From Saururus chinensis (lineage: Eukaryota > Streptophyta > Magnoliopsida > Piperales > Saururaceae): 64,000 bases of DNA. Below the pieces are notes generated by a model. That model saw only the letters and a program-made list of their open reading frames with translations. It had not been told where the DNA came from and made no database searches. Position numbers and translations under genes: made by a program. Location: contig CP141146.1 in the NCBI GenBank assembly GCA_035235625.1, positions 17,540,501 through 17,604,500 on the forward strand, in the 5' to 3' direction. Positions within the stretch are counted from its first letter, which is position 1; each line of letters starts with the position of its first letter. Positions 34,440-47,110 of this stretch are shown one piece after another.

Positions 34440-35690
34440 TATACATAACTAAACACACATATTTTCTTTTCTAATAGCTGTTAAAAAAATTTCAAATTCC
34501 AGATTATCATCCTAACGATTTTAACACTTTTTATCTAAATATCAAAGTGCCATTCTCTTATTTTTTTTCCTTCCCTTTCCTTTCTTCCTTGTTGCCCTTT
34601 CCTCTACCTCCAACATGGCTTCCTCCTCTAGCCATCATGCACCTAATTTTGTTGACTCCAACATCTATGCTCTAGAGGTTGTTGTTTTTTGCTCTTCCTG
34701 ACAGCCATGAGCCTGACCAACAATGTAGTCAACCAAATCTATCAATGCCATGCCAGGCAAACTCGACAAGCTACGATCTGGCCGTCTGCTATTGCCAATG
34801 GCCACATCATAAGTACCCTAACTTTTATTTTATTGTAATCACCAAGCAAAACTTCATGCAATCTTCTATGATTTTACCAGTCGGATAGTAATTAGTTAAG
34901 ATACTTAGAGAAAATTCAGATTTAAAAGTGTCCAAAAAGGCCTTGAACAAAATCAGCTCTTCCAGTGACATAGTGAATTTTGGGAATAATGAAGTCACAG
35001 GGAAACATGCTATTCACAAGGCATTCGAAATAAAAAACCATAAGAACATTCAAGAACATCATATTCACAAGAATAGATATAAATTGAGACTAGGAGTCAG
35101 CCACTAAAATTAAACATCATGCTTTCAATACTCAAGACATAAAAATAGTCATTCAAATAATCACCATTGAAACTTAATTTAACTAACCCTAGGCTTAATC
35201 ATGCAAAATACACATGAAAATATCCATAAGAAAGTAGATCAGTAAGTGAGAAATCACTTACCTTGAAATCTGATTCCAAAAACTTCATTCTTGAAGTAGA
35301 GAGAAGAAGAAATCCTCTTTCTTTTACAAAACCCTAGTTCAAGAATCAAAACCCTAAAAAACATGCTTCGAATCACACAATCATTAAAACAATGGGAATT
35401 TGATTTAACCTAACTCAAATCAGTCAAAAACACTTTAGAAATCTTCTTGAATGGTTTAGCATCCAGGATTTTCAAAGTAATTTCTGAATTTTTTGGCTTT
35501 TTTCTATATTTTTTTTGGAATTAATTGATGAAGAATTAGCATAGTTAGGGTTATTAATTTATTTATTAAGAGCGGGTCACCTAGTGGGGACCACTTAGGG
35601 GTAACTTTGCGTAGGGGTAATTGGTATCACATACCACTACCTTCTCCATATAGAACAAGGCTTCTCCCCTCCTTCTTTTATTTAAACCTA
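34440..35690. other. Gene-free DNA, probable LTR fragment on the minus strand
   Basis: Nothing protein-like was found. Around 35240-35400 the minus strand reads like a retroelement leader (TAGGGTTTTG, ATTTCTTCTTCTCTCTAC, TTTCAAGGTAAGTGATTTC). No ends could be placed. The short frame at 34679-34888 is unsupported. Confidence 0.3.
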
Positions 35691-36197
35691 CCTTAAACAA
35701 ACCCTAGCTTTCATATCCTTCTTCATAAGCTGTGAGAAAGTCTTTAAGGCTGAGGGCTTGGAGGTTCCGGTGGCCGGAAAGGAGGGTTCATCGCCGAAAA
35801 AGGAGGTGAGGAGGAGGAGCATGCATGAAGACATCATCGGGAAAAGGTAAAATTCTTGTTTATGAATTCAGTTGTGGAAATATGCTTGGGTATTGTTTAA
35901 AAGTAGTACGCTACTAAAACTTCTTGTATGAACTGTAAAAATTTTCACTATGCACTTTGAATTCTCATGCGAGGCGAGGTGATGGGTGTGTTTCTTCTGC
36001 TTTCGCCAGTGCATGTTAAACTGTTACATAAGTGTATATCTTAATAAGTGTATATATTAGATCTGTATTGACTAAACGTTCCCTCCGGCATATGCCAAGC
36101 GAGTCATCTCGTTGCAGTGTGACCAGAAGATCATCGGGGAACTGTTGGAAGTTTTCGAGTTCGGCCGCGGTCGGGGAGTAACCTCTTCGGCCAGAAA

Positions 36198-36283
36198 CCG
36201 TCCGCGGCTGAAACTCCATAACTCTGGTTGAATCTTCCCACCGTCCGCGGCTGAAACTCCATAACTCTGGTTGAATCTTCCCG
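36198..36283. repeat. 43-bp tandem duplication
   Basis: Two adjacent copies (36198-36240 and 36241-36283) of a unit starting CCGTCCGCGGCTGAAACTCC differ only at the final base. It makes the overlapping minus-strand frames here look repetitive. Confidence 0.95.
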
Positions 36284-36860
36284 CCGCCGGAGCAAAAGGA
36301 TAAGGGCGGCCGGTGACTGCTGCAGGCATGAATCAACACTGAGGGAGGGCTAGAGGATTGAAGCAGGAACCGACAGAGGTCCGGCGTCCTTGGGACTGCC
36401 AGATGGATCGAAGAACAAAGCATAGAAAACTCTGTTTTTTTTTCTGTCCGGGCGTAAGAGACAATGGAGGCATCGGGGTAGCTGACCCTGCATCTCTGGT
36501 ATAAGTTTTCTCGGAATACCCAGGGACGGCGGAGAGAAATACTGGCGATCCTGGGCGGTCGGACAACTGGCGGTCCTCAGGCCACAACCCTTCCCCTCGC
36601 TGAGCGTGATGGAAGAAAACTCGTGGGGTGGCGGAAATTTTCTGGTAGACCGGGGGGGAAAGGCCAGCGGCGGCTCGCCGGGCTCACATCCGGCCCTGGT
36701 CTGCCTGGAAAAAAGGCTGCCTGTGGAGAATTCGTTGTGAAGACGATGTGCTCCTGGCCGACCCGCATTAGTTGCGGGTCTGGCCAGGTCAAGCAACCTG
36801 AACCGGCCCGGTTTAGTTTGGTTTTGGGCAGGTTCAGGCCTTTTTCACTAAAAGAAAGGG

Positions 36861-36862
<2 letters not shown>

Positions 36863-36918
<56 letters not shown>

Positions 36919-36920
36919 TG
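36863..36920. repeat. (TA)n microsatellite
   Basis: About 48 bp of uninterrupted TA dinucleotides, followed by a short TA-rich tail, inside the LTR. Confidence 0.95.
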
Positions 36921-38107
36921 ATGAAAATTAATAAATAATTAGTTAACACCTTGCAATGGGTAAGAGGGGTTTTAATTGACTAATAGTACCCTCATTATTA
37001 TATTAACCATACTAATTTACCTTCAGGGGTGATTATGGGTTAATAAACGGTGTGAGAACATTTTTCGTTCTTTTGGAGCGAACGTATGACTTAAATAAAT
37101 TAACTGGTTAGTGCTTAAACTTTTGTGGAACTTTGAGCTATAGAGTCTTAGGTTCCTTGGAATTTTAAAGGAAAAGTCTGCAAAGACTTATTTTTCTCAG
37201 AGTTGGGGAAAGGTGGAGAATGCGATATGCTTCTCCATCGCCACAATGGTTTGGGTATTGACCATAGGGTCTTTACCGCGAGTCTCCCGCAGGTCTTCCC
37301 AGAACTATATAGTGTGTACAAAAATCGGAGTTACATAAGCATCATGGAAGGCTTGTGTGTTTCCATGAGCACAGTTGGGGTCCATCCTCCAGATTCGTGG
37401 AAGGCTATTGAGAGCCTTGGGGGTTTGGGTTAACAATCTACTCCAAGGTTGGAGTCTGGCATTCTGAGTTGTTGCAGAAATTAGCCTCTACATTAGTTTT
37501 ATTTGTTTTGATGGTTTAGTCTCTGATATTGAGACTTGATTGTTTTAAGGCCTTAACATTGTGAGAACGGGTTGAGGGCTGGGTTATAACAGAGCTAGAT
37601 AGTATCAGAATAATTATCTATGGCTTATGGGTAATAATTAAAAACCATAGTCCCTCAATGGGTTTTATAAATGTGTTTGATCCTACTGAGTATAAGTGGG
37701 TATACTCATGCATCTCTGTGATATAGGTACTTCAGAGGAGGAGTAGCAGAGTTGCGGAGTAGCTGGGTTCATGGATCGAAGACTCATTGCTTCAGAGTAG
37801 GATTTTCTTTATTTCAGTAGATTGTAATAAGGCACGAGAGTTGCCATTACATACTTTATTCGTGATTCTCTGTTAGTTATCAAATTTTGCACATGGACGA
37901 GACTTGGCTCTTTATTTAATGAATTTTATCAACTATTATGATTATTCATGGTTTGATATTATCAATATGTTGAAAAACAGCAATCATGGATTGAGGTTTA
38001 TTTTAGTCGATGATTTGCATGATTTGACTTGAAGAAAAAAAAATATTACTCGAATTTTCCGCTGCATTTACTTCGAAAATGCTATTTAGAAAACCCCGGC
38101 CGTGACA

Positions 38108-38696
38108 AATGGTACACAAGTCATTGTGGATTTCCCCTATATTGATTCTTCTCTACTTCAATTCCAACGTTCTTGAAGATGCTTTAATAGGAGGTTTAAT
38201 GGTGGCAAGATGATCAAACAAAGCAAGAAGAAGATGGAGTAGGAAGAATAGATGGATCAAGGAGAGAAAGAGAAAGGGGAGAGGACTGGTCTAATCACAA
38301 CAAGGGAGAGGAGAGAGGGGGGTTTGGTCAAGGGTAGAGGAGAAAAAGGGAGGGGGTGGGCAGCCTCCTTTTGGGGGTTTGCTTTCCTTGGCAATTGCCT
38401 TGATTGGTTAATTACCCTTCCCTACTTTTCCAATTAGATAAGATCAGGGTGTATCAAATCACTACCAATTTGGAGTTATCTTTAACTTGGCGTGAAAGAA
38501 AACTGATAGATGGGGCAATGGACTTTCTAGTCCGTGCCTAACTCGACCTAGTCCAGCAAGCCTGCTTACCCGATTACTTGTTTTCCATCAAAGAGAGTGA
38601 GAAAAACTTAAAAAATTTCTCATTTTTTAGAAAATACTAAAACAAAAATTGAGGGTGTTACATAAGAATATCTTGAGAGGAAATCATGAGATCAAT
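38108..38696 (-). other. LTR fragment on the minus strand
   Basis: At 38662 the minus strand begins TGTAACACCCTCAATTTTTG, a start typical of plant Tekay/Del LTRs, and runs left to the junction at 38107. It continues with purine-rich leader-like DNA (38235-38360). The remainder is missing or displaced. The short stretch 38663-38696 appears to belong to the copia-like debris into which the next LTR inserted. Confidence 0.4.
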
Positions 38697-41468
38697 TGTA
38701 AAATCTGTAAAGTTTTACTGTTTTCTAATTAGTGTAAAATTTTACTATTTTCTATTTGTTTTGAGTTTTGTGTGATGGGTTGGTTTAATTACGAATTTTG
38801 TTGGGTTTATTTTGATTTATATTTAGAAAATATTAGTGTCTAGCTTAATCCACTAAGTGTCCTAATAATTGGGGTCATTCGTTAGGTAATTCCTTTATTA
38901 AGGAAGTGGGACCCACCATAGGACCCATGACCATCTCGGGCGACATGCCAACTTCTTGGACTGCCAACAATGAGTGAGTTCACTTATTTCCTTTGTTGAT
39001 CCCATTCTAGACCCATTTACTTGACCTACCTATAAATAGAAACATTGGTCATTTTCCCATTTGGGGTGGGCTTAGATTTAGGAGGCTTTGGGAGAGCTCT
39101 ACCCCCTCTCAAGAAGGAAAAGCTTAATCCAAGGTAAATTTCTCTAATCTCTTCCATGTTTATTTGGATGTTTACCCTAAATTCCATGTTCTTCATCTCT
39201 TAAATGGGATTTTAGGTTTTCTTCTTTCAAATTCATTCTTTTATCCATGATTTGAAACCCTAAATTCAGATCCTTGCTTCTACTCTTATGATTTTTATTT
39301 TGGGCACAAAAAGATGTTAGATCTACCATTTATTAGTGATTTTGAGTCTGTATTTGGTGGAAAGGATGGATTTTTGCTTAGGGCTAATATAACCTAATTT
39401 GTTCGTTAGGGTTTCCTTGAGCTTGGGAGGAGATTTAAGGGTCTACAATATGATTTGAGGTAAGGGGTTTTTCTTGATGAGGTTTTACTTGCATTAACAC
39501 CATGTTTGCGGGTGGATTCATGTTCTTGAGGTTTATGGATATGTTAGGTTAAATCTTCTTCATGGATGATTTAATGTTTTTTTTAAATGAATATGCATGA
39601 GAAATGTTAAATATATAATGTCTTAGGCTTAGACAATGATTATATTAAGTTTCATGAAGTTTATGAATTTTTAGAGATTTTTGGAATGAATTCAATTTGG
39701 CCAAGCATGAAAAAGAACTGTTTTTGCAATTTTCTGGACCGACCTTTTGATCACCCTGGCCTATCCAACCGATCGATCGACCAAACGGTGTTTTAGAACT
39801 TCATTGTTCCCGATTGATTGCTCCTTAGGGCCAATCGATCAGCTATACATGAAATATATATGTGCTTGATTTTAAGCCGAATTCTGATGTCTTTTTCATG
39901 AGTAATTCATGTTACTAATAGAATATAATCATGCTGAAGTATGAATGCTTTCACATATGCTACATTAATTATGTATGAACTATGTTCCACATGTTTTAGC
40001 TTATTTATGAACATAACCATGTATATTCATGCTTACATGATCACATTTGCCGATTATCGACCATGTCTCATGCATAATAGGACAGATTAATGTTTGACTA
40101 TTTATGCTTGCATATATTTAACATTGTTCACTTATGTATCATGTCACATACATCATGAAAATTATTTATTAAGTTGTGATTAATTGTGATTAGCTATTAC
40201 GTGCTATAATTTTTTGGATTAGTCGTATCAGAGATTTAATGAATCGTTTTATGTCCAAGGGGCGGGGTTTTCTATCCAATGCATAGGGTTTCCTCCCCGA
40301 GTGAGAAGAGTAGAATGCTATAATGAGAAAACTATTGAGACACTTCTGGACTAAGAAATTTAGGCTAGTTTGTTTATGTACATTGATTAACCAGGGGCAC
40401 TTCCAATTAGGATTTGCCATACTACTTAGGTCTTATTTTTTAGGATTACCAGGGTGAGCAGGGCTACTTAGGCTGATGCCAAGTGAGCAGGATCGATATC
40501 TTCTAGTATTAGGATTTCTCTAGCAAGAGACATTCTTTGTGTATTTTACACATATTTGTGTATGAATTATAATGCTCATTTACACAGTTTGTGTAGGGAT
40601 AATGATGGTTATATTTATATAGGTTGTGTATGGATTATAACATTTGATCATGCACGATGTGTATAGATTATGATACTCGATCATGTAGGATGTGTATGGA
40701 TTATGATACTTGATCATGTAGGACGTGTATGGTTTGTGATATTTGATCATGTAGAATGTATATGGATTATGATATTTGATCATGCAAGATGTATATGGAT
40801 TATGCTACATGAATGCACAAGTTGTGTGTGTGAAATATGAAATGCACAGGTGTTGCTTATGGATATGTGATGCATGAATGAGATTGTTCCACAAGTTATA
40901 TGTGTGAGGGATTTGATATACACTTATGTTATTTGCATTGGTTTACATGAAGCTTATGTGATTTTCTTATGGATTATGTTTTGGCATTAATGTGAGCTTT
41001 ATATTTTCAAAACCTTTACTGAGCTAATCTCACCCTATTTGTGTTGTTTTGTTTGGGGGTTGTATGATTGTGCCATGTAGGTGCTTAGGATGATCTATTT
41101 TACAAGCACAGAGGTGAATAGATGCATGTGGAGTGTGGGATAGTTCATTTGTGATAGGATAACATATGTTGTTTACTTATGTTATAACTTTGATACTTTA
41201 CTTGTTATTAGAGAGTTTTGTTTGATGGCTTAGACATGTTGTCGCCTTTTTAATGCTGGAGACGTATTATGTTATTTTGAGAATATATAGGTGTGTGAAT
41301 GACTAAGAAACTTTAATTAATTTCGTTTATCTTCCATTAATTACTTTTTCACAAAGGGAATGTTGTGTACTTCGATCTAGCCCGTCTTGGGTTAGTATTC
41401 ACTTCGTCGCACCTTTGTCATCCCATTTTGGACTGGGTTTGGGTCAGGGGGTGTGGTGGGGCCTGACA
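38697..41468 (+). mobile_element. Solo LTR of a second family ('B'), plus orientation
   Basis: Starts TGTAAAATCTGTAAAGTTTT and ends GGTGTGGTGGGGCCTGACA. The 5-bp flanks TCAAT (38692-38696) and ACAAT (41469-41473) agree at four of five positions. A TATA box (CCTATAAATAGAAACATTGG) is near 39030. It is homologous end to end to the minus-strand LTR at 44705-46852, including the GTCTCATGCATAATAGGACAG and TTAATTGTGATTAGC blocks. Between 40600 and 40830 it carries repeats of TGTGTATGGATTATGATACTTGATCATG. No internal region adjoins. Confidence 0.65.
40600..40830 (+). repeat. ~40-bp tandem repeats in LTR family B
   Basis: Five to six degenerate units of GTGTATGGATTATGATACTT followed by GATCATGTAGGA. 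Confidence 0.75.
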
Positions 41469-41473
41469 ACAAT

Positions 41474-44400
41474 TGTGCTAAATTCCTTCAACTACTTTTG
41501 AGAAATTTTGAGAGAAAACAAAAGAAATGTGAGATTTTGATTCATAAACTCTTTATGAATTAAATTGAATTTTGTGAGAGACAAAAACACATCATACGCA
41601 TGTTGATTGGAGGAGCTAATCAAGATGGACATTGATTAAAGCTTTGAAGGAGATCAAGAGGGAGTGCTAGTGAAGATCAAGACAAAGTCCATAGTGTCAA
41701 GATGGGCTTTGGTGACCACAGAGATCTAGAGATGGACTTCATGGTTAGTAACATTGTGTCTTATAAGTCTTTAAGTTTCAATTGTGCGTGATTTTTCCCA
41801 CTTGGGTTTCCACATTAAAAATCTCCTTTGTGAGTTTTGGCATTAGTGACTTAGTTTTCCATGTTAGTAGCATATAAATGTTTGCACAAAGAGGCCACAA
41901 CTAGTGGCTTTCTACTTTTTTGGTTATGGGCAAATGACACTTTGGTGAAGATCATAGATTTGAAGGGTATTAAGCTCACAATGTAGATTTTGAGTAATGA
42001 AAATGGTGTCAATTTACTATTAAAGAGCACTTGCTAAAGATCAAGAAGAACATGAAGATAGGTAAAACACACACAAGCATGTCACACACATGCACACACT
42101 TAGGATTGATAAGAATTATCATATGCGAGTGTGGGAAAAAGATGAGTGCAAATTTGCATAAGTATGCAAAATCTTTCATCAATGATCAGTCGGTTATGAA
42201 CATGTGATCGATCGGCTTTGAATATGATTCACGGGTGATTCCAATAGATTTTAATGGATTGGACTAAGTGTGATAGATCGTTTGAGTCCAATATGTAAAG
42301 CGATCGAATGGTTGTGGTGGACGATAGATCATTTAGGGTACTAGAGGAGGTACCCTGATGGTTTACGGTAAATACAATTAATCGGCAGTTTGAAATTTTA
42401 CCTAATCTAGGACTTTTGGAGTAGAATTCATTTCCTATTAAAAGTTTAACACCTGATTCGACTTAGAGACATATATAAAGGATAGTTGGATGTGGTAAAA
42501 TATAAGTGGAAGCCAGAAAGAGTTTGAGAAGACTTGGTGATTCCTCTTTAGAGTGATTTGAGATATTTGTGAGAAGAGAATGCATATGTGGCTATTGAGC
42601 ATTTAGAAAAAGTTGTTTTTAGACAATTGAATTCAACAAAATTCCATGTTTTTGCCTTACCGTCATTGTATTTTGTTTGGTTGATTCACATACACACTTT
42701 AGGGTCAATGTGAGTGAAGAGGATAGAGATTCGATATTAGAATTGCATTCGAAGTCTTATTGAAGGTGTTGTTGAAAAGATCAAGGAGGATCATTCAAAG
42801 CTAATAGTGAAGATCAATTTGCATGCTAGAGAAGTAAATGGCTATTGGAAGGTGCTACAAATGTCAACGGAGTTAGAGTGGTGTGAAAACTAGCTAAAGG
42901 AAAGATAAGTCTTTTAAGTGTAATTGGTAACTCTATACTTGTTTACTTAGTGCATCATTGGTTTAGACAAAGTGTCCCGTGATTTTTTTCTTGTTGGTTT
43001 TTCACATAAAAATCCATTGTATTGTGTTTTGTTATGTTTTCACTTACATGTTAGATGATTAGGTATTTTGAACTTACTTAAAGGTAGAAGCTTTGATATT
43101 TTTGTAATACTAGGCACACATATCGTAGTCCTTAATATATTTTTTTGAACTAGGGATAATGCATGTTCACCTATCAGCATTAGCTGGACACAATTAAAAT
43201 CGTTGACTCCTTTATGATTAATAATTGTTTATTGCATTTCCTTTTTTAAAAATAAAACTGATATTATGTCTTCATTTTTTAAGATAAACCTTTCTTGATT
43301 TCTATGATGTTTATTATAATATCAGTTGTAGAAAATTGAAATTGATTTGGTATCAATTGGAATTAGTTACTGCTTTATGAAACAACACAATCATGTGTTG
43401 TTTATGAAACAAAACAATCATGCTAGCTATTTTTTAAACAATACAATCACATTGTTTTGGAAAAGACTAATCTTAGAGAAATGTTTAGTAGAAATTGAAT
43501 GGAAATATGTCCATGTAATTATGATAAGTATTTGCAATTCAAGTTGCTTCACATGCAAAAGTTTCAGTGATTCTCTTTGTATTATATAGTTTAAACAGAA
43601 ATTGGGTTAAAAAAGAAGTGAACCACCACTTGAAAGGTAGGCATTGAATATATCGAATTATGCTTCAAGAAATAAACTTATGTTAGGATAAATGAGGCAT
43701 ATGCATTGTAATTGACTATATTTTGATTATCAAAATTATGTTCATTCATATGTGTAATTTAACTCTTGTGAAGTCTAACTAGATTCGTGATGTGCTGAGT
43801 CAAATTTTGAATTCAATAACTTAAAAAACTAGACCAAATGTATTCTAAAGATTCAAGATAGAAGACTTAATTAAAGTGATTAATGGTTGAAGACAAAAAA
43901 GTTAAATATAACACATACACTTAGGATTTTCATTGAAAACATTAATGTGTGTGTTGGGAAAAGGATGGATCAAAATCACAAATATATTGAAAGCGATTGA
44001 TCGTCCTTGAAGGGCAATCGATCAGTCTTGAATGTGCTTTTGAGATTTTTTTCGGAAGAGTGAACAATCGATCATCCAGTGGAATAAATCGATTGTAGTG
44101 ATTTTGTCATGTCCAAAATAATGGGCGAGTGATTGGTTTGCTAGAATTTCTGAATAAAACAAGTAATGGTTGATCATCCTGTAGAATAATCGATCGGACT
44201 ATAGTGTGGTTACTTGAAATAGTTTATTCTAAGAACAATTTTTTTCCTACTAAAATACAATGACCTTAACCAACTTCATTATATAAGGACCAAGGGATGA
44301 TGAATTTGAAAGAGAATGGAGGATTTTTGTGAAGAAGATTCGAGATTTTTTTGTTTAATTCCTTCTACCACCTTTGTGGAAAAATTGAGATTATTTTTTT

Positions 44401-44699
44401 GAAAGGTGTAGGTTTGATTCGTAACATTTTTATGAATTGAAAAAATGAGTTTTTGAGAGTCACAATCACATCTCACACAAGAGATTGAAGGAACTACATC
44501 ACGATGGACTTTGATCACAGTGCATTGATTAATTAGCCTAGAGTGGTCGTGCGGTTTTCTCTTGGTTGGGTTTCTACGTAAAAAAAACTCGAGTATTATT
44601 GTGTTGTGTTTGCCTGTTGATATTCCATATTAGTAGCTCATAATTTCCTATGTAAAAGATGCCACAATGTGTAGTTATCTACCTTTGAGGTTTTGGACT
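41474..44699 (+). mobile_element. Copia-like retroelement debris with repeated LTR ends
   Basis: Three copies of a copia-type LTR 3' block occur in the same orientation: near 41790-41860 (TGCGTGATTTTTCCCACTTG, CACATTAAAAATCTCC), 42980-43050 (CGTGATTTTTTTCTTG, CACATAAAAATCC) and 44555-44620 (GTGCGGTTTTCTCTTGG, CTACGTAAAAAAAAC). Upstream of the second and third are matching blocks with CGATCGATC words and a short TATA region (about 42475 and 44280). No intact coding sequence lies between them. Near 41930-42010 the minus strand resembles the integrase fragment listed at 46880-47110. Boundaries are not resolvable by eye. Confidence 0.45.
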
Positions 44700-44704
44700 A
44701 GAGG

Positions 44705-46852
44705 TGCTATGCCCCATCGTACCCCTTGACTTGAACCCAGTCAAAAGGAACGACAAGGGTGTGATGAGATGAGTTCTCACACAAACCTGGGCTAGATCGG
44801 AGGAGACAGCTATCACTTTGTGCAAAAGCAATTATTTGAAGATAAAGAACATGAAATGAAACTATCAAGCATTCTCATACCTACATATAAGTTCACAATC
44901 ATAAAGGAGTCTTAAGCCTTCAAAAGGCAATAAACAAGTTTATGTCATCAAAATAAAGCTCTCCCACAAAGATGATTAAGTCACAAAGTTCCATCATGTA
45001 TCAATTACAAACTATCCTAAAATAGAAGAAACTATCCCACAATCATGCAACATAATCCACACACAAAACATGTGCAAATGTCTCAATAGTCTCATAATCC
45101 ACATATATAAAACTTGTGTGATTAAATATCACAATCCATGCACAACCTGCATAAATAGGCATCATTATCCATACACAAAACCTATGCAATAAGCATAATA
45201 GTCCACAAAATCAATGATAGAATAAATGTAGTACCCGAAGATATCGAATACTTGCTTACCCATTATTCCTAAGTTGGAAATACCAAAAGCAATTAACAAT
45301 CCTATAAACCAGAAATGACCCTAGTTAGCCTACGCACACGGACCAACCAGCCTGGAGCTCACTCCAGAATCTCATTCAATGTTCTCATTATAGCATTCTG
45401 CTCTTCTCCGAGGGAGGATAAACCCGACCTTTTGGCATAGAAAACTCTGTCGTTCTCCACCCTTTCGGACGAAGAAACGATTCATTCAAATCCTTGATAT
45501 GGCTAATCCAAAAAACTATGAAATACCACGCTAATCACAATTAAACATAGTTTAACAAACTATTTTCATGATATATGCAGTATGGGTCATACGTGAATAA
45601 TGCTCAATGCATGTAAGCATAAGTATTCACACCAATAAACCATCCCGTCATGCATGAGACACGGTTCATACATGGATAATATGATCATATAAGCATAACC
45701 ACCACTACCACCAAATGAAGGAATAGGCCAATGTGGCTATTTATAATGATATTCATAGTGTCAACCTTGTCATCGTTGCCACCACCGCTGCCATAACCAC
45801 CACTACCACCACTGCCACCACAATTGCCACTACCACCACCACTGCCACAATCACCATTGCCACCTCTGCCACCGCCACCACCGCCACCCCTGCCACCACC
45901 ACGGCCACTACCACCATTGCCACAACTGCGACCACCACCATCACCATCAACACCGCTGCCACCATTGTCACCACTGCCACCACCATCGCTGCTACCACCT
46001 CTATAATCACTACCACCTACAACATCATGGCTAACTCCATCACCACTACCACCATTGGTACATTCAAGTCAATTTTCTATAGCAACGTTGGTGCAACCAA
46101 ACTATGGATAATTTTTAGGAATCTCCTAGTTTCTCTTCTACCTGGATTCACTTTTTCTTTCTCTTTCCCTTTCTCCTAGTTTTCACCAATCCAAATAGAC
46201 CCTAATAGAAAGATAAATTATGCACTCCCTTATGCCCAAACATGAAACACAAGAGTATAAACAAGAGGTAAGAATCTGGGCCTCAAAACATGGGTGAAAG
46301 ATGGAGCTTTGAAGATTAGAAGACATAGAATCAAAGAAAACAAGAACATAGGATTCAAGGTAAGAACATAAGAAGTCGTCTTGATGAAAAATTGCTTGGC
46401 TTACCTTGGATGAAGTTAGATCCCCTTCCAGTGAAAGGGTAGAGCACAATAAACTCTTGAATCTTGGCCACCCCTCAAATGAAGGAATAGGCCAATGTGG
46501 CTATTTATATAAGTGAATGGGAGCCTAACAAAGGAATAAGTGAGCCCAACTTGAAAAATAGGTTAGAATTAATGTAACAATGTCCAAGCTCATCTAATAT
46601 TCCAAATGAAGGTTAGCGGCCAAGAAGTTGGCACAACGACGAGGATGGTCGTGGGTCTTAAAGTGGGGCCCACATCCTTAATACAAGAAAATGTATAAAA
46701 ATTGTAACAATTAGCGTGGTAATATGGTGGTTTATGGTAGGCTGTAATGTTATCTAACAAAATTCAAAAAAAGATGAAAAAAAAAATCATAATCAAACCA
46801 AACCATCGCACAACACAAGCAATTAATACTATAAAAAATTTCATATCTCACA
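44705..46852 (-). mobile_element. Solo LTR of family 'B', minus orientation, with a CCA array
   Basis: Left end TGCTATGCCCCATCGTACCCC corresponds to the reverse complement of the plus copy's end. On the minus strand it starts TGTGAGATATGAAATTTTTT at 46852. The flanks are AGAGG (44700-44704) and AGAGA (46853-46857). Neighbouring DNA is continuous across the site when compared with 41880-41990, which confirms the insertion. The TATA-box region is at 46477-46510 (minus strand). Relative to the plus-strand copy it has gained about 360 bp at 45695-46060. Confidence 0.75.
45695..46056. repeat. (CCA/CCG/CCT)n trinucleotide array
   Basis: Imperfect CCACCACTGCCACCACCG-type repeats, with a short outlier at 45695-45711 and the main run at about 45777-46056. 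The repeat creates long low-complexity frames on both strands (Thr/Ala/Pro-rich on plus, Val/Ala-rich on minus). I do not regard these as genes. Confidence 0.9.
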
Positions 46853-46857
46853 AGAGA

Positions 46858-47110
46858 CATTGTGGCCACCCTCATAGAACTAAAAGGTATTAAACTCACA
46901 ACCTACAATTTACGAGTAGCATTATCAATGAAGACCATAAAATAAGAAATACCGCCCATGATATTTACCTTTGCTAGTCCCCTCACATTTATGGGAACCA
47001 ACTCCATCGTGAGGTCTTAAGTGGTTATGCCTCGTTAGAGAAAATTACATTCTTTTGCTTCCCCACATTTGTGCATCAAATCTATAGATCAAATGCAACA
47101 ATGCAAGATT
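46858..47110 (-). pseudogene. Copia integrase fragment
   Basis: The minus strand reads MGGISYFMVFIDNATRK followed, after a stop, by VVSLIPF. This matches the copia integrase core pattern GG--Y---FIDD-TR--W. Upstream (47060-46960) is a diverged zinc-binding/VRGLAKVN stretch with stops. A related fragment lies at about 41930-42010 (minus). Non-functional. Confidence 0.5.

Larger units (their letters stand above)
35690..38107 (+). mobile_element. Tekay/Del-like LTR (3' end defined, 5' end unresolved)
   Basis: The right end is AAAACCCCGGCCGTGACA at 38107, like the other LTRs here. Shared family blocks are the tract at 37200-37440 (GTGGAGAATGCGATATGCTT, GGTATTGACCATAGGGTCTT), present also at 57690-57960, and the CTACTGAGTATAAGTGGGTATACTC block at 37683. 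The left boundary and target duplication were not found, and downstream DNA lacks a primer site. I treat it as a truncated solo LTR. Confidence 0.5.

Noticed and set aside
36016..36931. Cluster of overlapping GC-rich frames on both strands
   Set aside because: They overlap each other, match no family, include a 43-bp tandem duplication, and fall in an LTR with homologues elsewhere in the window.
38107..38130. Primer-binding site after the LTR end at 38107
   Set aside because: The following bases (AATGGTACACAAG) only loosely resemble TGGTATCAGAGC and no internal region follows, so a solo or truncated LTR is likelier.
45733..46179. Long Thr/Ala/Pro-rich frames on both strands
   Set aside because: They are produced by the CCA/CCG trinucleotide array, open in several frames at once, and lie inside a solo LTR.
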